NCBI GenBank assembly: GCA_030145195.1 | Contig: JAQYVY010000038.1 | Location: 1 to 33,950 of the forward strand | DNA length: 33,950 nt | Direction: 5' to 3' | Source: Desulfuromonadales bacterium | Lineage (GTDB): Bacteria > Desulfobacterota > Desulfuromonadia > Desulfuromonadales > BM103 | Shown here: in pieces, positions 22,805-31,196 of the stretch | How positions within the stretch are numbered: the first letter of the stretch is position 1 | How the letters are laid out: every line of letters starts with the position of its first letter | The notes under the pieces: model-generated | Database searches by the model: none | What the model was told of the DNA's origin: nothing | The model's input: only the letters and a program-made list of their open reading frames with translations | Translations under genes and position numbers: made by a program

Positions 22805-23353
22805 ATGCATACGCCAACCGTTATTTTTGCTCATGGTCGGGAAAGTGGCCCTTGGGGTACCAAGATCAGGGCCCTCTCTAAAATCGCCGAAAAACATGGC
22901 TGCAAGGTAATCAGTCGCGATGACCACGGTAATTTTGATCCTGAACTGAGGGTTTCCCGTCTGATCGAAGAGGTTGAATCTGTTGAGGGGACGGTGATCC
23001 TGGTTGGCTCAAGTATGGGTGGTTATGTTGCCACCGTTGCCTCACAGGTGGTGCGGCCTGCCGGTCTGTTTTTGATGGCTCCGGCCTTTGGTCTGCCTGG
23101 TTACGAGAAGCAGGATCCTCAGCCCATCGCTCGTGAGCTAACGATTGTTCATGGCTGGGATGATGATCTTGTCCCGTTCGATGCGGTTCTCAACTTTGCT
23201 CGCAAACATGAGGCAATGATGCATCTGGTCCCGGCACGACACGCACTTCTTGAACAGGTCAGTTGGCTGGCTCAGATTTTTGATCTGTTTTTGGGACGTT
23301 GTCTTGATAACGCCGGTCTTAACTTGAAAAACCGCCTGCTGGCGTCATTCTAG
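22805..23353 (+). CDS. Small alpha/beta hydrolase, YqiA-like
   Basis: 182 residues from the ATG at 22805, with AAGGTGG upstream; the GTG at 22796 lies within that site. The fold is a compact alpha/beta hydrolase: VIFAHGRESGPWGTKI, the nucleophile elbow VGSSMGGYVA, the acid in HGWDDDLVPFD, and the His in VPARHALLEQ. All triad residues are present. It resembles the UPF0227/YqiA group of small esterases; the substrate is unknown. It ends 3 bases before tlyA and opens the co-directional run to 31.2 kb. Confidence 0.88.
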   Translation: MHTPTVIFAHGRESGPWGTKIRALSKIAEKHGCKVISRDDHGNFDPELRVSRLIEEVESVEGTVILVGSSMGGYVATVASQVVRPAGLFLMAPAFGLPGYEKQDPQPIARELTIVHGWDDDLVPFDAVLNFARKHEAMMHLVPARHALLEQVSWLAQIFDLFLGRCLDNAGLNLKNRLLASF

Positions 23354-23356
23354 ACG

Positions 23357-24103
23357 ATGGCTACCAGGGAGAGATTGGATAAACTGCTGGTGCTTCGCCA
23401 GTTGGCCGGCTCCAGAGAACGGGCCAGAGCGCTGATTCTTGCGGGTAGGGTGTTGGTTAATGACCAACTCGTGGATAAGGTCGGTACTCAGGTTGATATC
23501 GAGGCTGAGATTCGTCTCAAGGGTGAGGATATCCCGTTTGTGTCGCGTGGTGGATTGAAACTTGCCGAGGCGCTCAAGGTCTTTAATGTGCCGGTTGCGG
23601 GACGGATCGCCCTCGATGTTGGGGCTTCGACCGGTGGCTTTACTGATTGCCTGCTGCAGAATGGGGCCAGCCAGGTTTTTGCGGTTGATGTCGGTTATGG
23701 TCAACTGGCTTGGAAGTTACGTGAGGATCCCCGGGTGATCAACCTCGAACGGACCAATATCAGACATCTAAAGCCGGAGCAGCTTTCGGCGGTCCCTGAT
23801 CTTGCTGTGATCGACGCCTCCTTTATTTCGTTGGAGAAGGTTCTGCCACCAACCTTGGCTCTGCTGCAACCGCTGAGTGATATCATTGCCCTGATCAAAC
23901 CGCAGTTTGAGGTTGGAAAAGGACTGGTCGGTAAGGGCGGCGTGGTTCGCGACCCGAAAATGCATGCCGCTGTAGTGGAAAAAATCAAGCAGCAAGCGGG
24001 TCAACTTGGCTGTTCTGTTGTCGCCGTTACGGAAAGCCCGGTTCTTGGCCCGAAAGGCAATCGAGAGTTTTTGATTCATTTACGTCTGGAGAGAGCATCA
24101 TGA
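23357..24103 (+). CDS. tlyA: TlyA family rRNA 2'-O-methyltransferase
   Basis: 248 residues, as expected. The N-terminal S4 RNA-binding domain (1-60) reads RERLDKLLVLRQLAGSRERA and includes VLVNDQLVDKVGTQV. The FtsJ-like methyltransferase follows with the SAM loop LDVGASTGGFTDCLL, AVDVGYGQLAWKLR, and VIDASFISLEKVLP, then LIKPQFEVGKGLVGKGGVVR. TlyA methylates cytidines in 16S and/or 23S rRNA at the 2' oxygen. Its stop codon overlaps the next ATG (ATGA at 24100), so translation of the two is coupled. Confidence 0.95.
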   Translation: MATRERLDKLLVLRQLAGSRERARALILAGRVLVNDQLVDKVGTQVDIEAEIRLKGEDIPFVSRGGLKLAEALKVFNVPVAGRIALDVGASTGGFTDCLLQNGASQVFAVDVGYGQLAWKLREDPRVINLERTNIRHLKPEQLSAVPDLAVIDASFISLEKVLPPTLALLQPLSDIIALIKPQFEVGKGLVGKGGVVRDPKMHAAVVEKIKQQAGQLGCSVVAVTESPVLGPKGNREFLIHLRLERAS

Positions 24104-24867
24104 GCCATCAGGTTTATTTTCTTGGTGCTGGTCCGGGAGACCCGGAACTTTTAACGCGGCGTGCTGAACGCCTGCTCAGGGAGTGTCCGGTTGTTTACGT
24201 GCCGCCTCTCTACGATGTGACCTTCGCCGAGTTGTTGCTTGATAAAGAAGTCCTGGTGCCTTTTGAATTCTATTTCGCAGAGCTGCTTGATCGTATTGAA
24301 CAGCAATTGTTGCTTGGGCCGGTCGCTTTTCTGGTCCCGGGTGATCTCACCTTCTATTCACCGTTCCAGGCTCTGGTTGATGCCCTTGGCGATAAGGCGA
24401 TCGTGGTGCCCGGTGTTGGCGCGGCCAACGCGGCTTCGGCGCTATTGAAGAAGACGCTGGACCTGCCGGGAGTCTGCAGTCGAGCCATACTGGCGTCGCC
24501 TCGGACCCTTGGTGACGGCCCGGACGCACCGAATATGGGAGATCTGGCGGCGCCGGGGGTTTCTCTCCTGATCTATATGAACAACCTGCCCCTCGCGGAG
24601 TTGGTGGCTCAGTTACGGCATGGGTATGGTGCCGACGTGCCGATAGCTCTGGCACACCGGGTGGGACTGCCGGACCAGGAACTGATTGTCGCGACCCTCG
24701 ATACGATTGTTGCCGAAGTCGGTGACCGCGATTTCTTTAATTTGAATACGCCTGATCGTCGGCCAGCCCTGACCTTGTTGTTGGTCGGCGAAAGCCTCGC
24801 CGCAGACGCCGATGGCGCCTGGTGGGACTATCGCCGTGATCATATATGGAAGCCTCAGGACAGTTAG
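24100..24867 (+). CDS. Tetrapyrrole methylase family protein, CobM/CbiF-like
   Basis: 255 residues. It opens with VYFLGAGPGDPELLTRRAER, the SAM-binding signature of precorrin/cobalt-precorrin methyltransferases, followed by FLVPGDLTFYSPF, VVPGVGAANAASALLKKTL and SLLIYMNNLPLAELVAQL. The order matches CbiF/CobM (C11 methylation of precorrin-4). No other cobalamin synthesis gene is in the window, and the GDP/PxxYS region differs from standard CbiF, so the substrate may be a different one. It is tightly coupled to tlyA before it and to the U32 gene after it (stop at 24867, ATG at 24870). Confidence 0.85.
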   Translation: MSHQVYFLGAGPGDPELLTRRAERLLRECPVVYVPPLYDVTFAELLLDKEVLVPFEFYFAELLDRIEQQLLLGPVAFLVPGDLTFYSPFQALVDALGDKAIVVPGVGAANAASALLKKTLDLPGVCSRAILASPRTLGDGPDAPNMGDLAAPGVSLLIYMNNLPLAELVAQLRHGYGADVPIALAHRVGLPDQELIVATLDTIVAEVGDRDFFNLNTPDRRPALTLLLVGESLAADADGAWWDYRRDHIWKPQDS

Positions 24868-24869
24868 TA

Positions 24870-25832
24870 ATGCGCATAATCTCACCGGTTGACAATCTCG
24901 AAGAAGCGCCCATGCTTTTGGCGGCTGGTGCCGACGAACTCTATGGCGGCTTCATTCCACCGGAGTGGGCGCATTACAGTCTTGCTGCCTCACTGAATCA
25001 GCGGACTTTCTCTACCGCGCAGATTTCTACGGAACAGGAATTGGCCGGGATTATTGAACTGGTTCATGACCAAAGTAAGAAATTTGCCCTGACTTTGAAC
25101 GCACCTTACTATACGGATGAACAGCGACCGCTGTTGATTGATTATGTTGACCGCATGGTCAGTCTTGGCATCGACAGTCTGATCCTGGCTGATCCTGGTC
25201 TGCTGCGTTGTCTGTGTCGACGGCACCCTCAACTGGAGTATCATGCCAGCACCCTGGCACATCTGGGGAACTCTGGGGCGATTCGATTTTTTGCTGATTT
25301 GGGCATACAACGGGTCGTGTTGCCACGTCATCTGAGTGTGACCGATATGGCTGCGATTGCTCGCGAAGTTCCAGACGTTCGTTGTGACGCTTTTCTGTTG
25401 GTTGGTAAATGTCCGAATACGGAAGGGTTGTGTACTTTCCATCATTCCAGTCCTGAACGTATTTGGCCCTGTGAAATTCCGTATCGGATCACTCCGGTTG
25501 CAGCAGAGCCTTCGCCGCAGCTGAAGACCGCCATAGCTCGACAGCAGAGTTGGTCGTCAACGGATCGGCGCCACGGTTGCGGCCTCTGCGCCATACCAGC
25601 CCTGATGAAAGCGGGGCTTTTTGGCCTGAAACTGGTCGGCAGGGGCGCGCCTGCCGCACAAAAGGTTGCGAACCTTTTGCTGACCCGCGATTTTCTGGGC
25701 CTGGCGGAAACAGAATGTGACTTCGCCAACTATCGTCAACAGGCCATGGCGGCTCATCAGCGCAGGTTCGGAGCCACATGCCACCAAAACATCTGTTACT
25801 ATCCCGAGTTTCTTGAGGGGGGAGCGGTATGA
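24870..25832 (+). CDS. Peptidase U32 family protein
   Basis: 320 residues from the ATG at 24870, preceded by AGGA; an ATG at 24846 in frame, inside the previous gene, is possible. The TIM-barrel N-terminus has MRIISPVDNLEEAPMLLAAG, then DELYGGF, FALTLNAPYYTDEQR and LILADPGLLRCL. The Cys cluster typical of U32 proteins follows: GKCPNTEGLC (Cys181, Cys188), WPCE (Cys201) and HGCGLC (Cys237, Cys240). U32 members act in tRNA or 23S rRNA hydroxylation (TrhP, RlhA) and in ubiquinone O2-independent hydroxylation (UbiU/UbiV) and bind a 4Fe-4S cluster in some cases. The exact role here is not clear. ATGA overlap with the next gene. Confidence 0.88.
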   Translation: MRIISPVDNLEEAPMLLAAGADELYGGFIPPEWAHYSLAASLNQRTFSTAQISTEQELAGIIELVHDQSKKFALTLNAPYYTDEQRPLLIDYVDRMVSLGIDSLILADPGLLRCLCRRHPQLEYHASTLAHLGNSGAIRFFADLGIQRVVLPRHLSVTDMAAIAREVPDVRCDAFLLVGKCPNTEGLCTFHHSSPERIWPCEIPYRITPVAAEPSPQLKTAIARQQSWSSTDRRHGCGLCAIPALMKAGLFGLKLVGRGAPAAQKVANLLLTRDFLGLAETECDFANYRQQAMAAHQRRFGATCHQNICYYPEFLEGGAV

Positions 25833-26014
25833 CATATTTACTGGATGATGCTGAGATAAAGGCTCTGGCACGGGAAGAGAGTGTCCGTGGTACGTTGGTG
25901 CAGCTGGCTCTAAATCAGGCCGCCGAAGCTGATGATCAAGAAAGAGAGATTCTGGAGGAGGCTTTGCAGCTGTTGTTGCAACAGTTTCGAGTTATCGAAG
26001 GGACTGCACCATGA
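25829..26014 (+). CDS. 61-residue helical protein between U32 and YhaN-like genes
   Basis: The gene overlaps both neighbours by ATGA (25829-25832 and 26011-26014), which strongly supports translation. The product is acidic and almost fully helical (DDAEIKALAREESVRGTLVQ, then a Glu-rich helix REILEEALQLLLQQF). No signal peptide or membrane segment. I do not recognise a family. Position suggests an accessory subunit or regulator of the ATPase. Confidence 0.8.
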   Translation: MTYLLDDAEIKALAREESVRGTLVQLALNQAAEADDQEREILEEALQLLLQQFRVIEGTAP

Positions 26015-28191
26015 TACTTCGCAGTGTAGAGCTTGAGAACTTTGGTCGATTCCATGCTCAGACGTTTGAGTTCCGGCGCGGCATCAATTTGGTGATTGGC
26101 CCGAACGAAGCGGGCAAGTCGACCCTTGCTGAGGCGATTCCAGCAGTCCTCTTTGGTTCAACACGCCTGGAGCGCTTTAAACCGTGGGGTCGGAACAGCT
26201 GTATTGCCGGGCTGGTCTTTGAGGAGCAGGGCCGAACCGTTCATCTCAAACGCAATCTGTTAACGGATGAAGTTCAACTTGTCGAGAGGGACGACCTGTA
26301 CCACTCATTGTCGAAATTTGAGGGCAAGGTGCCGCTGAAGGGGCGTACTGCAGCCTGTCGTGAATACCGTGACCTATTAAATGGGTTACTTGGCCTCGAA
26401 GATGAAAGTTTGTTCCGGGCCACCTGTTTTTTTGGTCATTATCCTCAGGAGTGGACTGGCGATGATCTCTCCCGAAAGTTGCGCACCCTGGTCAGTGGCT
26501 CGGCAGAAACTGATTATGCTCAAATCCTTGATCAGCTACTTGAAGAACATTTTCAACTAACGCGCAGTAGCCCGTGGGGCCGTGACAAAAAGCGCGACCG
26601 GGAATATGAGAACCTCTGTGGTCAACTTGAGGGGCTTGAGGCCGGAGATATGACCGTTGCTATGGTCGAAAACGACGCTTCTTCGGAGTTGCATCAACAC
26701 ATTGATGCGTTAACGGAAGAACTGTCTCGCGACCGGCAGGAATACCAAAAAGGCGTGCGCTATATAGACCATGTCCGCCAACAGGGGACTATTGAGCCTG
26801 CGGACCAAGAGACAGAGCAGGAGACAGAGCAGGAGACAGAGCAGGCGGGGATACAAACAGTACAACGCGGTGATTCTGAGGCTTGTGACTTACGGGCAAA
26901 GTTGGCTGCGGCAGGTTTGCCTGATAATCTTTCCTGTGAAGTCCCTGGGCTGTTGGCAGAGGCAGAACAAATTCGCCAGAATATGGCCAAGCTGCAACAG
27001 CCTCTTTCAATGTTGAACCAACGTGAAAAACGCATTGCTCCGGTCCCCTGGTTCCTTCCGCTGGGGATTACAGCCCTCGGCACACTGCTGACTGTTGCCG
27101 CCTGGGTTACGCCGTTTTCGTCGGTGCTGGTGACTGTTGCTGCTAGTTTGGGCGTTGCCGCAGGGTGGGGGTGGGGCGTCTGGAGACATTTTCAGCGACA
27201 GAAGATCCTGGAGGTGTGTCGCCAGGAACGTAACAAGCTTGAACAGAAAAGAGCTGTAGCACAAGCTCTTCAGTCCGATTTGAGTGAACGCTGCGAAGCT
27301 CTCGGGCTACCCTCTTCCGCTATTGATTTAGTCCGACTGCAGAAGAAGGTTAAAGATCATCGTGACTTACTCGATCTGTGGTGGAACAATGAGAGTCCAC
27401 CGGCCGGACGAGTGAAGGCTGAAGCTGTTTCTGAGTCACAATCACAAGACGTTATTCAAGAGGCCGTGGTCGCTACTACAGCATCATCAGAGGATTCAGC
27501 AGAGCTGACTCAAATGCAAGCACGGCTGGTTGAGTTTGCCGATCAGTTGCGCGAGAAAGAACAGACTCTGACCGATATGAAGCAACAGCTTCAAGATTCC
27601 GTTTCTGCTGGCGAAACTTCGATCGACGTCTCGGTTGTTACTCTGCAGCGCCGCAAACTTGAACTTGAACGTCGCATCTTGGTGTTGCGTCAAGCGGTCG
27701 ATCTGCTTGCTGCCGCTGTGGATGAATACAGCAAATCGCACCTGTCACGTTTGAACAAAGAAGTCAGCCGCATGTTCAGTCAATTGACTGATGGTCGCTA
27801 CACCGCCGTGCGGCTCGATGACAATATGATGCCTTCTATTCAGATAGATGGTCGCAGCTGGCGGCCGGTTGACCGTTTCAGCCGCGGGACTTTCGATGCT
27901 CTTTACCTGTCGTTGCGGATCGCGCTGGCCAAGGTTCGCAGCGATGGTCGTATTCTGCCATTAATGCTTGATGACCCGTTTGTGCATCTTGACCAGCGGC
28001 GGTTGTCTAAAGCGTTGAACCTGATCGATCTTGCCGCCTCGGATGGACAGTTAATCTTGTTGAGCCATAACCAGGATCTGGGCAAACGTGCTGCCCGTGA
28101 ACGCTGGCACGTCGTTTCCCTTGATGGTGCCAGTGATGAGGCTTTGCCTGAAGAAGGAGAAGACCATGTCGGACAATTGCATCTTTTGTAA
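26011..28191 (+). CDS. YhaN-like membrane-associated SMC/Rad50-type ATPase
   Basis: 726 residues. The N-terminal ABC half has ILRSVELENFGRFHAQTF and Walker A GPNEAGKST (30-38). A coiled region (about 170-340) follows, containing three copies of ETEQ (267-278). Two hydrophobic segments (about 347-391) interrupt the coiled coil, then a second coiled region to about 595. The C-terminal half carries the ABC signature FSRGTFDALYLSLRIAL, Walker B LPLMLDDPFVHLDQ and the switch His in LILLSHNQDL. This layout is that of YhaN-like proteins, relatives of Rad50/SbcC with an internal membrane hairpin. YhaN homologues usually pair with a YhaO/Mre11-like nuclease; none is here. A role in DNA repair or membrane-linked chromosome work is inference. 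The last 26 bases overlap the HIT gene. Confidence 0.88.
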   Translation: MILRSVELENFGRFHAQTFEFRRGINLVIGPNEAGKSTLAEAIPAVLFGSTRLERFKPWGRNSCIAGLVFEEQGRTVHLKRNLLTDEVQLVERDDLYHSLSKFEGKVPLKGRTAACREYRDLLNGLLGLEDESLFRATCFFGHYPQEWTGDDLSRKLRTLVSGSAETDYAQILDQLLEEHFQLTRSSPWGRDKKRDREYENLCGQLEGLEAGDMTVAMVENDASSELHQHIDALTEELSRDRQEYQKGVRYIDHVRQQGTIEPADQETEQETEQETEQAGIQTVQRGDSEACDLRAKLAAAGLPDNLSCEVPGLLAEAEQIRQNMAKLQQPLSMLNQREKRIAPVPWFLPLGITALGTLLTVAAWVTPFSSVLVTVAASLGVAAGWGWGVWRHFQRQKILEVCRQERNKLEQKRAVAQALQSDLSERCEALGLPSSAIDLVRLQKKVKDHRDLLDLWWNNESPPAGRVKAEAVSESQSQDVIQEAVVATTASSEDSAELTQMQARLVEFADQLREKEQTLTDMKQQLQDSVSAGETSIDVSVVTLQRRKLELERRILVLRQAVDLLAAAVDEYSKSHLSRLNKEVSRMFSQLTDGRYTAVRLDDNMMPSIQIDGRSWRPVDRFSRGTFDALYLSLRIALAKVRSDGRILPLMLDDPFVHLDQRRLSKALNLIDLAASDGQLILLSHNQDLGKRAARERWHVVSLDGASDEALPEEGEDHVGQLHLL
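26809..26844 (+). repeat. Tandem 12-base repeat inside the YhaN-like gene
   Basis: Three perfect copies of GAGACAGAGCAG encode ETEQ three times (residues 267-278). The repeat is identical at DNA level, so it is recent and can change in number without breaking the frame. Confidence 0.9.
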
Positions 28192-28513
28192 GATTATTTC
28201 CGGAGAGATTCCGGGAAAATTCATCTATCAGGATGATTATGTGGTTGCGTTTGAAGACCTCAATCCTCAGGCGCCTTGCCATGTTCTGATCGTGCCGCGC
28301 AAACATATTCGCACCACTCTTGATCTGACCACTGCCGACAATGAGCTGGTCGGGCATATTTATCAGGTTGCTGGCAAGATCGCTCACGACCAAGGTTTTG
28401 CTGATGACGGGTTTCGGGTGGTGAACAACTGTAACGAAGCTGCTGGGCAAACTGTCTGGCATATCCACTTTCATCTGCTTGCCGGTCGAGATATGATTTG
28501 GCCTCCAGGTTAG
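28166..28513 (+). CDS. HIT family nucleotide-binding hydrolase, HinT-like
   Basis: 115 residues from the ATG at 28166, chosen for AAGGAG upstream; earlier in-frame ATGs lie within the YhaN-like gene and carry no family sequence. DNCIFCKIISGEIPGKFIYQ at the N-terminus and HIHFHLL (His99, His101, His103) at the C-terminus are the HinT hallmarks. HinT enzymes hydrolyse purine nucleoside phosphoramidates such as AMP-lysine. Full length. The start overlaps the upstream gene by 26 bases, so it is cotranscribed with it. Confidence 0.95.
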   Translation: MSDNCIFCKIISGEIPGKFIYQDDYVVAFEDLNPQAPCHVLIVPRKHIRTTLDLTTADNELVGHIYQVAGKIAHDQGFADDGFRVVNNCNEAAGQTVWHIHFHLLAGRDMIWPPG

Positions 28514-28657
28514 AACTTAAGGTTCATACCTCTGCGCTGCTCTACTTTTACAGTAGGTATTGCAGGCCTGCATGTTCTGATTTACTATTGAGATGCTATC
28601 TGAAAAAGTCAGATAGGCACCCTTTTAAAGTCACCTTTGTCTTCGAGAGCGGTTTTC

Positions 28658-30148
28658 ATGGATTATAGGCATCAACCAATAACCCTTCCAGAGGCTCCTG
28701 AGAGTTACGATGATCGTCGTCTGCAGCGCTTGATCAGTGAGATCATGGAACTGCTGGTGACGCATTACGGTGGTAGTCTCAGTGAAGAGACTCTCGACAG
28801 CTCGATTGATGCCTTGCAGTTGGCGATTCAGACTGCGCAGAAGGCTCATCGAGGTGTGGTGCGAAAATCTGGCGAGCCTTATTTTTTCCACCCGCTGCGA
28901 GTGGCTCACCTTGCTGCCCGGCACTGGATGGATTTCGCCTCGGTTATTGCCGCCTTGATGCACGATGTCGTTGAGGACACTCCCGCGACCATCGACGAAG
29001 TCCAGCAGTTGTTCGGCAAGGAGGTCAGCCTTCTGGTTGATGGTTTGACCAAGGTTGATGATGACTTGCTTAGTCGCAGTGCCCTGAAAGAGCAGACCTA
29101 TCGCAAACAGGTCCTCCTGGCGGTCAAGGATGTGCGGGTCCTCTGTCTGAAATTCTGGGATCGGATTGACAACCTGCGAACCATTGAAGCACTGAACCCC
29201 GAAAAACAAAGTTTGATCGCCGAAGAAACCCATACCATCTATGTGCCCTTGGCCCGTCATCTCGGGATGGGCCGGGTGGCCACTGAGCTTGATGAACTCT
29301 CCCTGAAAATTATTTATCCGACCCGTGCCCAACGTTATGTCGAGACTGTTGAGGAGACGCGCTTGAAGTACGAGGCGACACTTGGTCGCGTTCGCTCCGA
29401 AGTCCACAACATACTCAAAAAATACAAAGTCGAGGCTCTGGTTCAGGATCGTTGGCGACCATTCTCCATCTACGCGGCTCGTACCACCAATCGAGGGCTG
29501 CCTGCGCTCTACACCCTCGATATTCAGGTTGATCGCAGTATGGATGCCTATCAGGCTCTCGGTTTGCTGCATCGTCTCTATTCGCCGATACCGGGTAAAC
29601 TGCGCGATCATCTCAATGTGCCCTCGCCATTTGGCTACCAGGCTCTGAAAACAACCGTGCAGGCTGGTGAAGTCCGGTTGCGTGTCGAGATTACGACTCG
29701 CAAGCTTTCCCGCTTCAATGACTCCGGGGTGCTGGCTCCCGGCTTCGAGTTCCGCAGTTCCAGTTTCGAGGATTTGATGAACTCTCTGGCTGAAGGTGAA
29801 TCTGCCTTCGATATGGACAGCCTGCGGCTGGCGTCAGCATCAATTCAGGTTTATACTCCATTGGGTGATGTTCGGTCTCTTCCTGAGGGTAGCAGCGTGC
29901 TTGATTTTGCTTTTAATATTCATGAACATCTGGGCCTGCACGCAGTTGGCGTTCGCATTAACGGAAAAACGCGTCAACTCAAGGCACGACTGATGGATGG
30001 TGATCAGATCGACATCGAGACGGCCGATCAACCAACCGTCTTGCCAAAATGGCTCGAATGGGCTGTGACCCCACGGGCTAGAAACAGTATTCGTCGTTAC
30101 TTGCGCTCCAAGGTTAAAGCGCCACGGGATGGTAAAGCTAAGACGTAA
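28658..30148 (+). CDS. Short RelA/SpoT homologue, probably hydrolase only
   Basis: 496 residues from the ATG at 28658 (GAGAGCGG upstream). HD hydrolase half: HRGVVRKSGEPYFFHPLRVA, AALMHDVVEDTPATIDE (His102-Asp103), VDGLTKVDDD, and LKFWDRIDNLRTI for the last metal Asp (the usual DRxHN is DRIDN). The synthetase half (about 245-360) is recognisable (RPFSIY, ALGLLHRLYSPIPGKLRDHL, PSPFGYQALKTTV) but altered: RFKDYI-type residues are KLRDHL, the GYQSLHT His is Lys, and EIQIRT is EITTR. A TGS domain follows (IQVYTPLGDVRSLPEGSSVL). No ACT domain, so it is much shorter than the usual 700-plus residues. I infer (p)ppGpp hydrolysis without synthesis. Its 3' end overlaps the deacetylase gene by 20 bases. 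Confidence 0.88.
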   Translation: MDYRHQPITLPEAPESYDDRRLQRLISEIMELLVTHYGGSLSEETLDSSIDALQLAIQTAQKAHRGVVRKSGEPYFFHPLRVAHLAARHWMDFASVIAALMHDVVEDTPATIDEVQQLFGKEVSLLVDGLTKVDDDLLSRSALKEQTYRKQVLLAVKDVRVLCLKFWDRIDNLRTIEALNPEKQSLIAEETHTIYVPLARHLGMGRVATELDELSLKIIYPTRAQRYVETVEETRLKYEATLGRVRSEVHNILKKYKVEALVQDRWRPFSIYAARTTNRGLPALYTLDIQVDRSMDAYQALGLLHRLYSPIPGKLRDHLNVPSPFGYQALKTTVQAGEVRLRVEITTRKLSRFNDSGVLAPGFEFRSSSFEDLMNSLAEGESAFDMDSLRLASASIQVYTPLGDVRSLPEGSSVLDFAFNIHEHLGLHAVGVRINGKTRQLKARLMDGDQIDIETADQPTVLPKWLEWAVTPRARNSIRRYLRSKVKAPRDGKAKT

Positions 30149-31196
30149 TGCTTTCTTGAAAATTGCCCTGACTGGGCTGTGCCTGGTCGGGTTGCTCTCA
30201 AGTGCCACGGTTGCGACCGCAGGACAGGCCAATATCTTTATCTATCACCGCTTTGGTGATGTTCGCTATCCCTCCACCAACATTTCCCTGCAAGATTTCC
30301 GTTCGCACCTGGAACTTTTACGCCAAGAGAACGTTACTGTAATGTCTCTGGGGCAAGTGGTTGAGCTCCTGCTCAAGCGCCAGTCGCTACCGAGCCATAG
30401 TGCCGTGCTGACTGTTGACGACGCTTATCGCTCATTTCTCTCTGGAGCCTGGCCTCTCCTGAAGGAGTACGGGTACCCTGTTACTCTCTTTGTCAGTACT
30501 GATGCGGTCGGTGGGAGCGAGCATCTTGGCTGGCGTGATTTGCGGCTGCTGCGAGACCAGGGTGTTGAGCTCGGTAACCATTCCTCAGCGCACGATTTCC
30601 TGTTGGATCGGTTGTCTGGGAAAGACGACGAAAGGTGGGAGCGTTGGGTGAAGGCTGATATTGGTCGGGCGCAACAGGCTTTTATTGATAACCTTGGTTT
30701 TGCTCCAGTTCTGTTTGCCTATCCTTATGGCGAGTTTGACCCGCACTTGAAAGACCTTGTGCGGAGCCTCGGGTTTAAGGCGGCCTGCGGGCAGCAGTCC
30801 GGGGTTGTCACAGACGACAGTCCTCTTTATAGTCTGCCGCGTTTTCCGATGGGAGGGACTTATGCCAGTAAGGATGAGCTCCGGCGCAAGCTTTTTATGA
30901 AGGCCTTATCGATTGATGTCTTGTCGCCTGAAGATACTGTCGTTAAGAGTGAAAACCCTCCAAAGCTAAGGTTTTACTTGAAGACTCCAGGGTTGGATGT
31001 TAGCACTCTGCGGTGTTTTGTGCCGGGTCAGCCGAACGGCTTGGTCAGACGCATATCGACTGATGGCCTCTATGAAGCGGTGGCTTTGCGACCGCTCACT
31101 GGTCGGCGCAGCAAGTACACACTGACGATGACCGACCAGCAGGGGCGGAGTTGGTACTGGTACAGTCAATTATGGGTTTTCCCGGGGAGACGGTGA
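30129..31196 (+). CDS. Exported polysaccharide deacetylase family protein
   Basis: 355 residues with an N-terminal signal peptide (hydrophobic 11-25, likely cut near ATAG 29-32). NodB homology region: IFIYHRFGD, then VLTVDDAY with Asp97 and Asp98 (usually TFDDG), HSSAHDFL with His151 and His155 as metal ligands, and FAYPYGEFD. The C-terminal part (about 255-355) looks like beta strands (LRFYLKTPGLDVSTLRCFVP). It should remove acetyl groups from an N-acetylated glycan in the periplasm or envelope. The first 20 bases overlap the RelA/SpoT-like gene; the last 27 overlap the convergent Bax-like gene. Confidence 0.9.
   Translation: MVKLRRNAFLKIALTGLCLVGLLSSATVATAGQANIFIYHRFGDVRYPSTNISLQDFRSHLELLRQENVTVMSLGQVVELLLKRQSLPSHSAVLTVDDAYRSFLSGAWPLLKEYGYPVTLFVSTDAVGGSEHLGWRDLRLLRDQGVELGNHSSAHDFLLDRLSGKDDERWERWVKADIGRAQQAFIDNLGFAPVLFAYPYGEFDPHLKDLVRSLGFKAACGQQSGVVTDDSPLYSLPRFPMGGTYASKDELRRKLFMKALSIDVLSPEDTVVKSENPPKLRFYLKTPGLDVSTLRCFVPGQPNGLVRRISTDGLYEAVALRPLTGRRSKYTLTMTDQQGRSWYWYSQLWVFPGRR

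Noticed and set aside
26809-26844. Short tandem repeats as a CRISPR array
   Set aside because: Three contiguous 12-base units with no spacers, in frame inside a gene.
28631-29611. Open frame of 326 codons on the minus strand opposite the RelA/SpoT-like gene
   Set aside because: The plus strand encodes clear HD and TGS motifs; the antisense product has no recognisable domain and its codons simply mirror the real gene.
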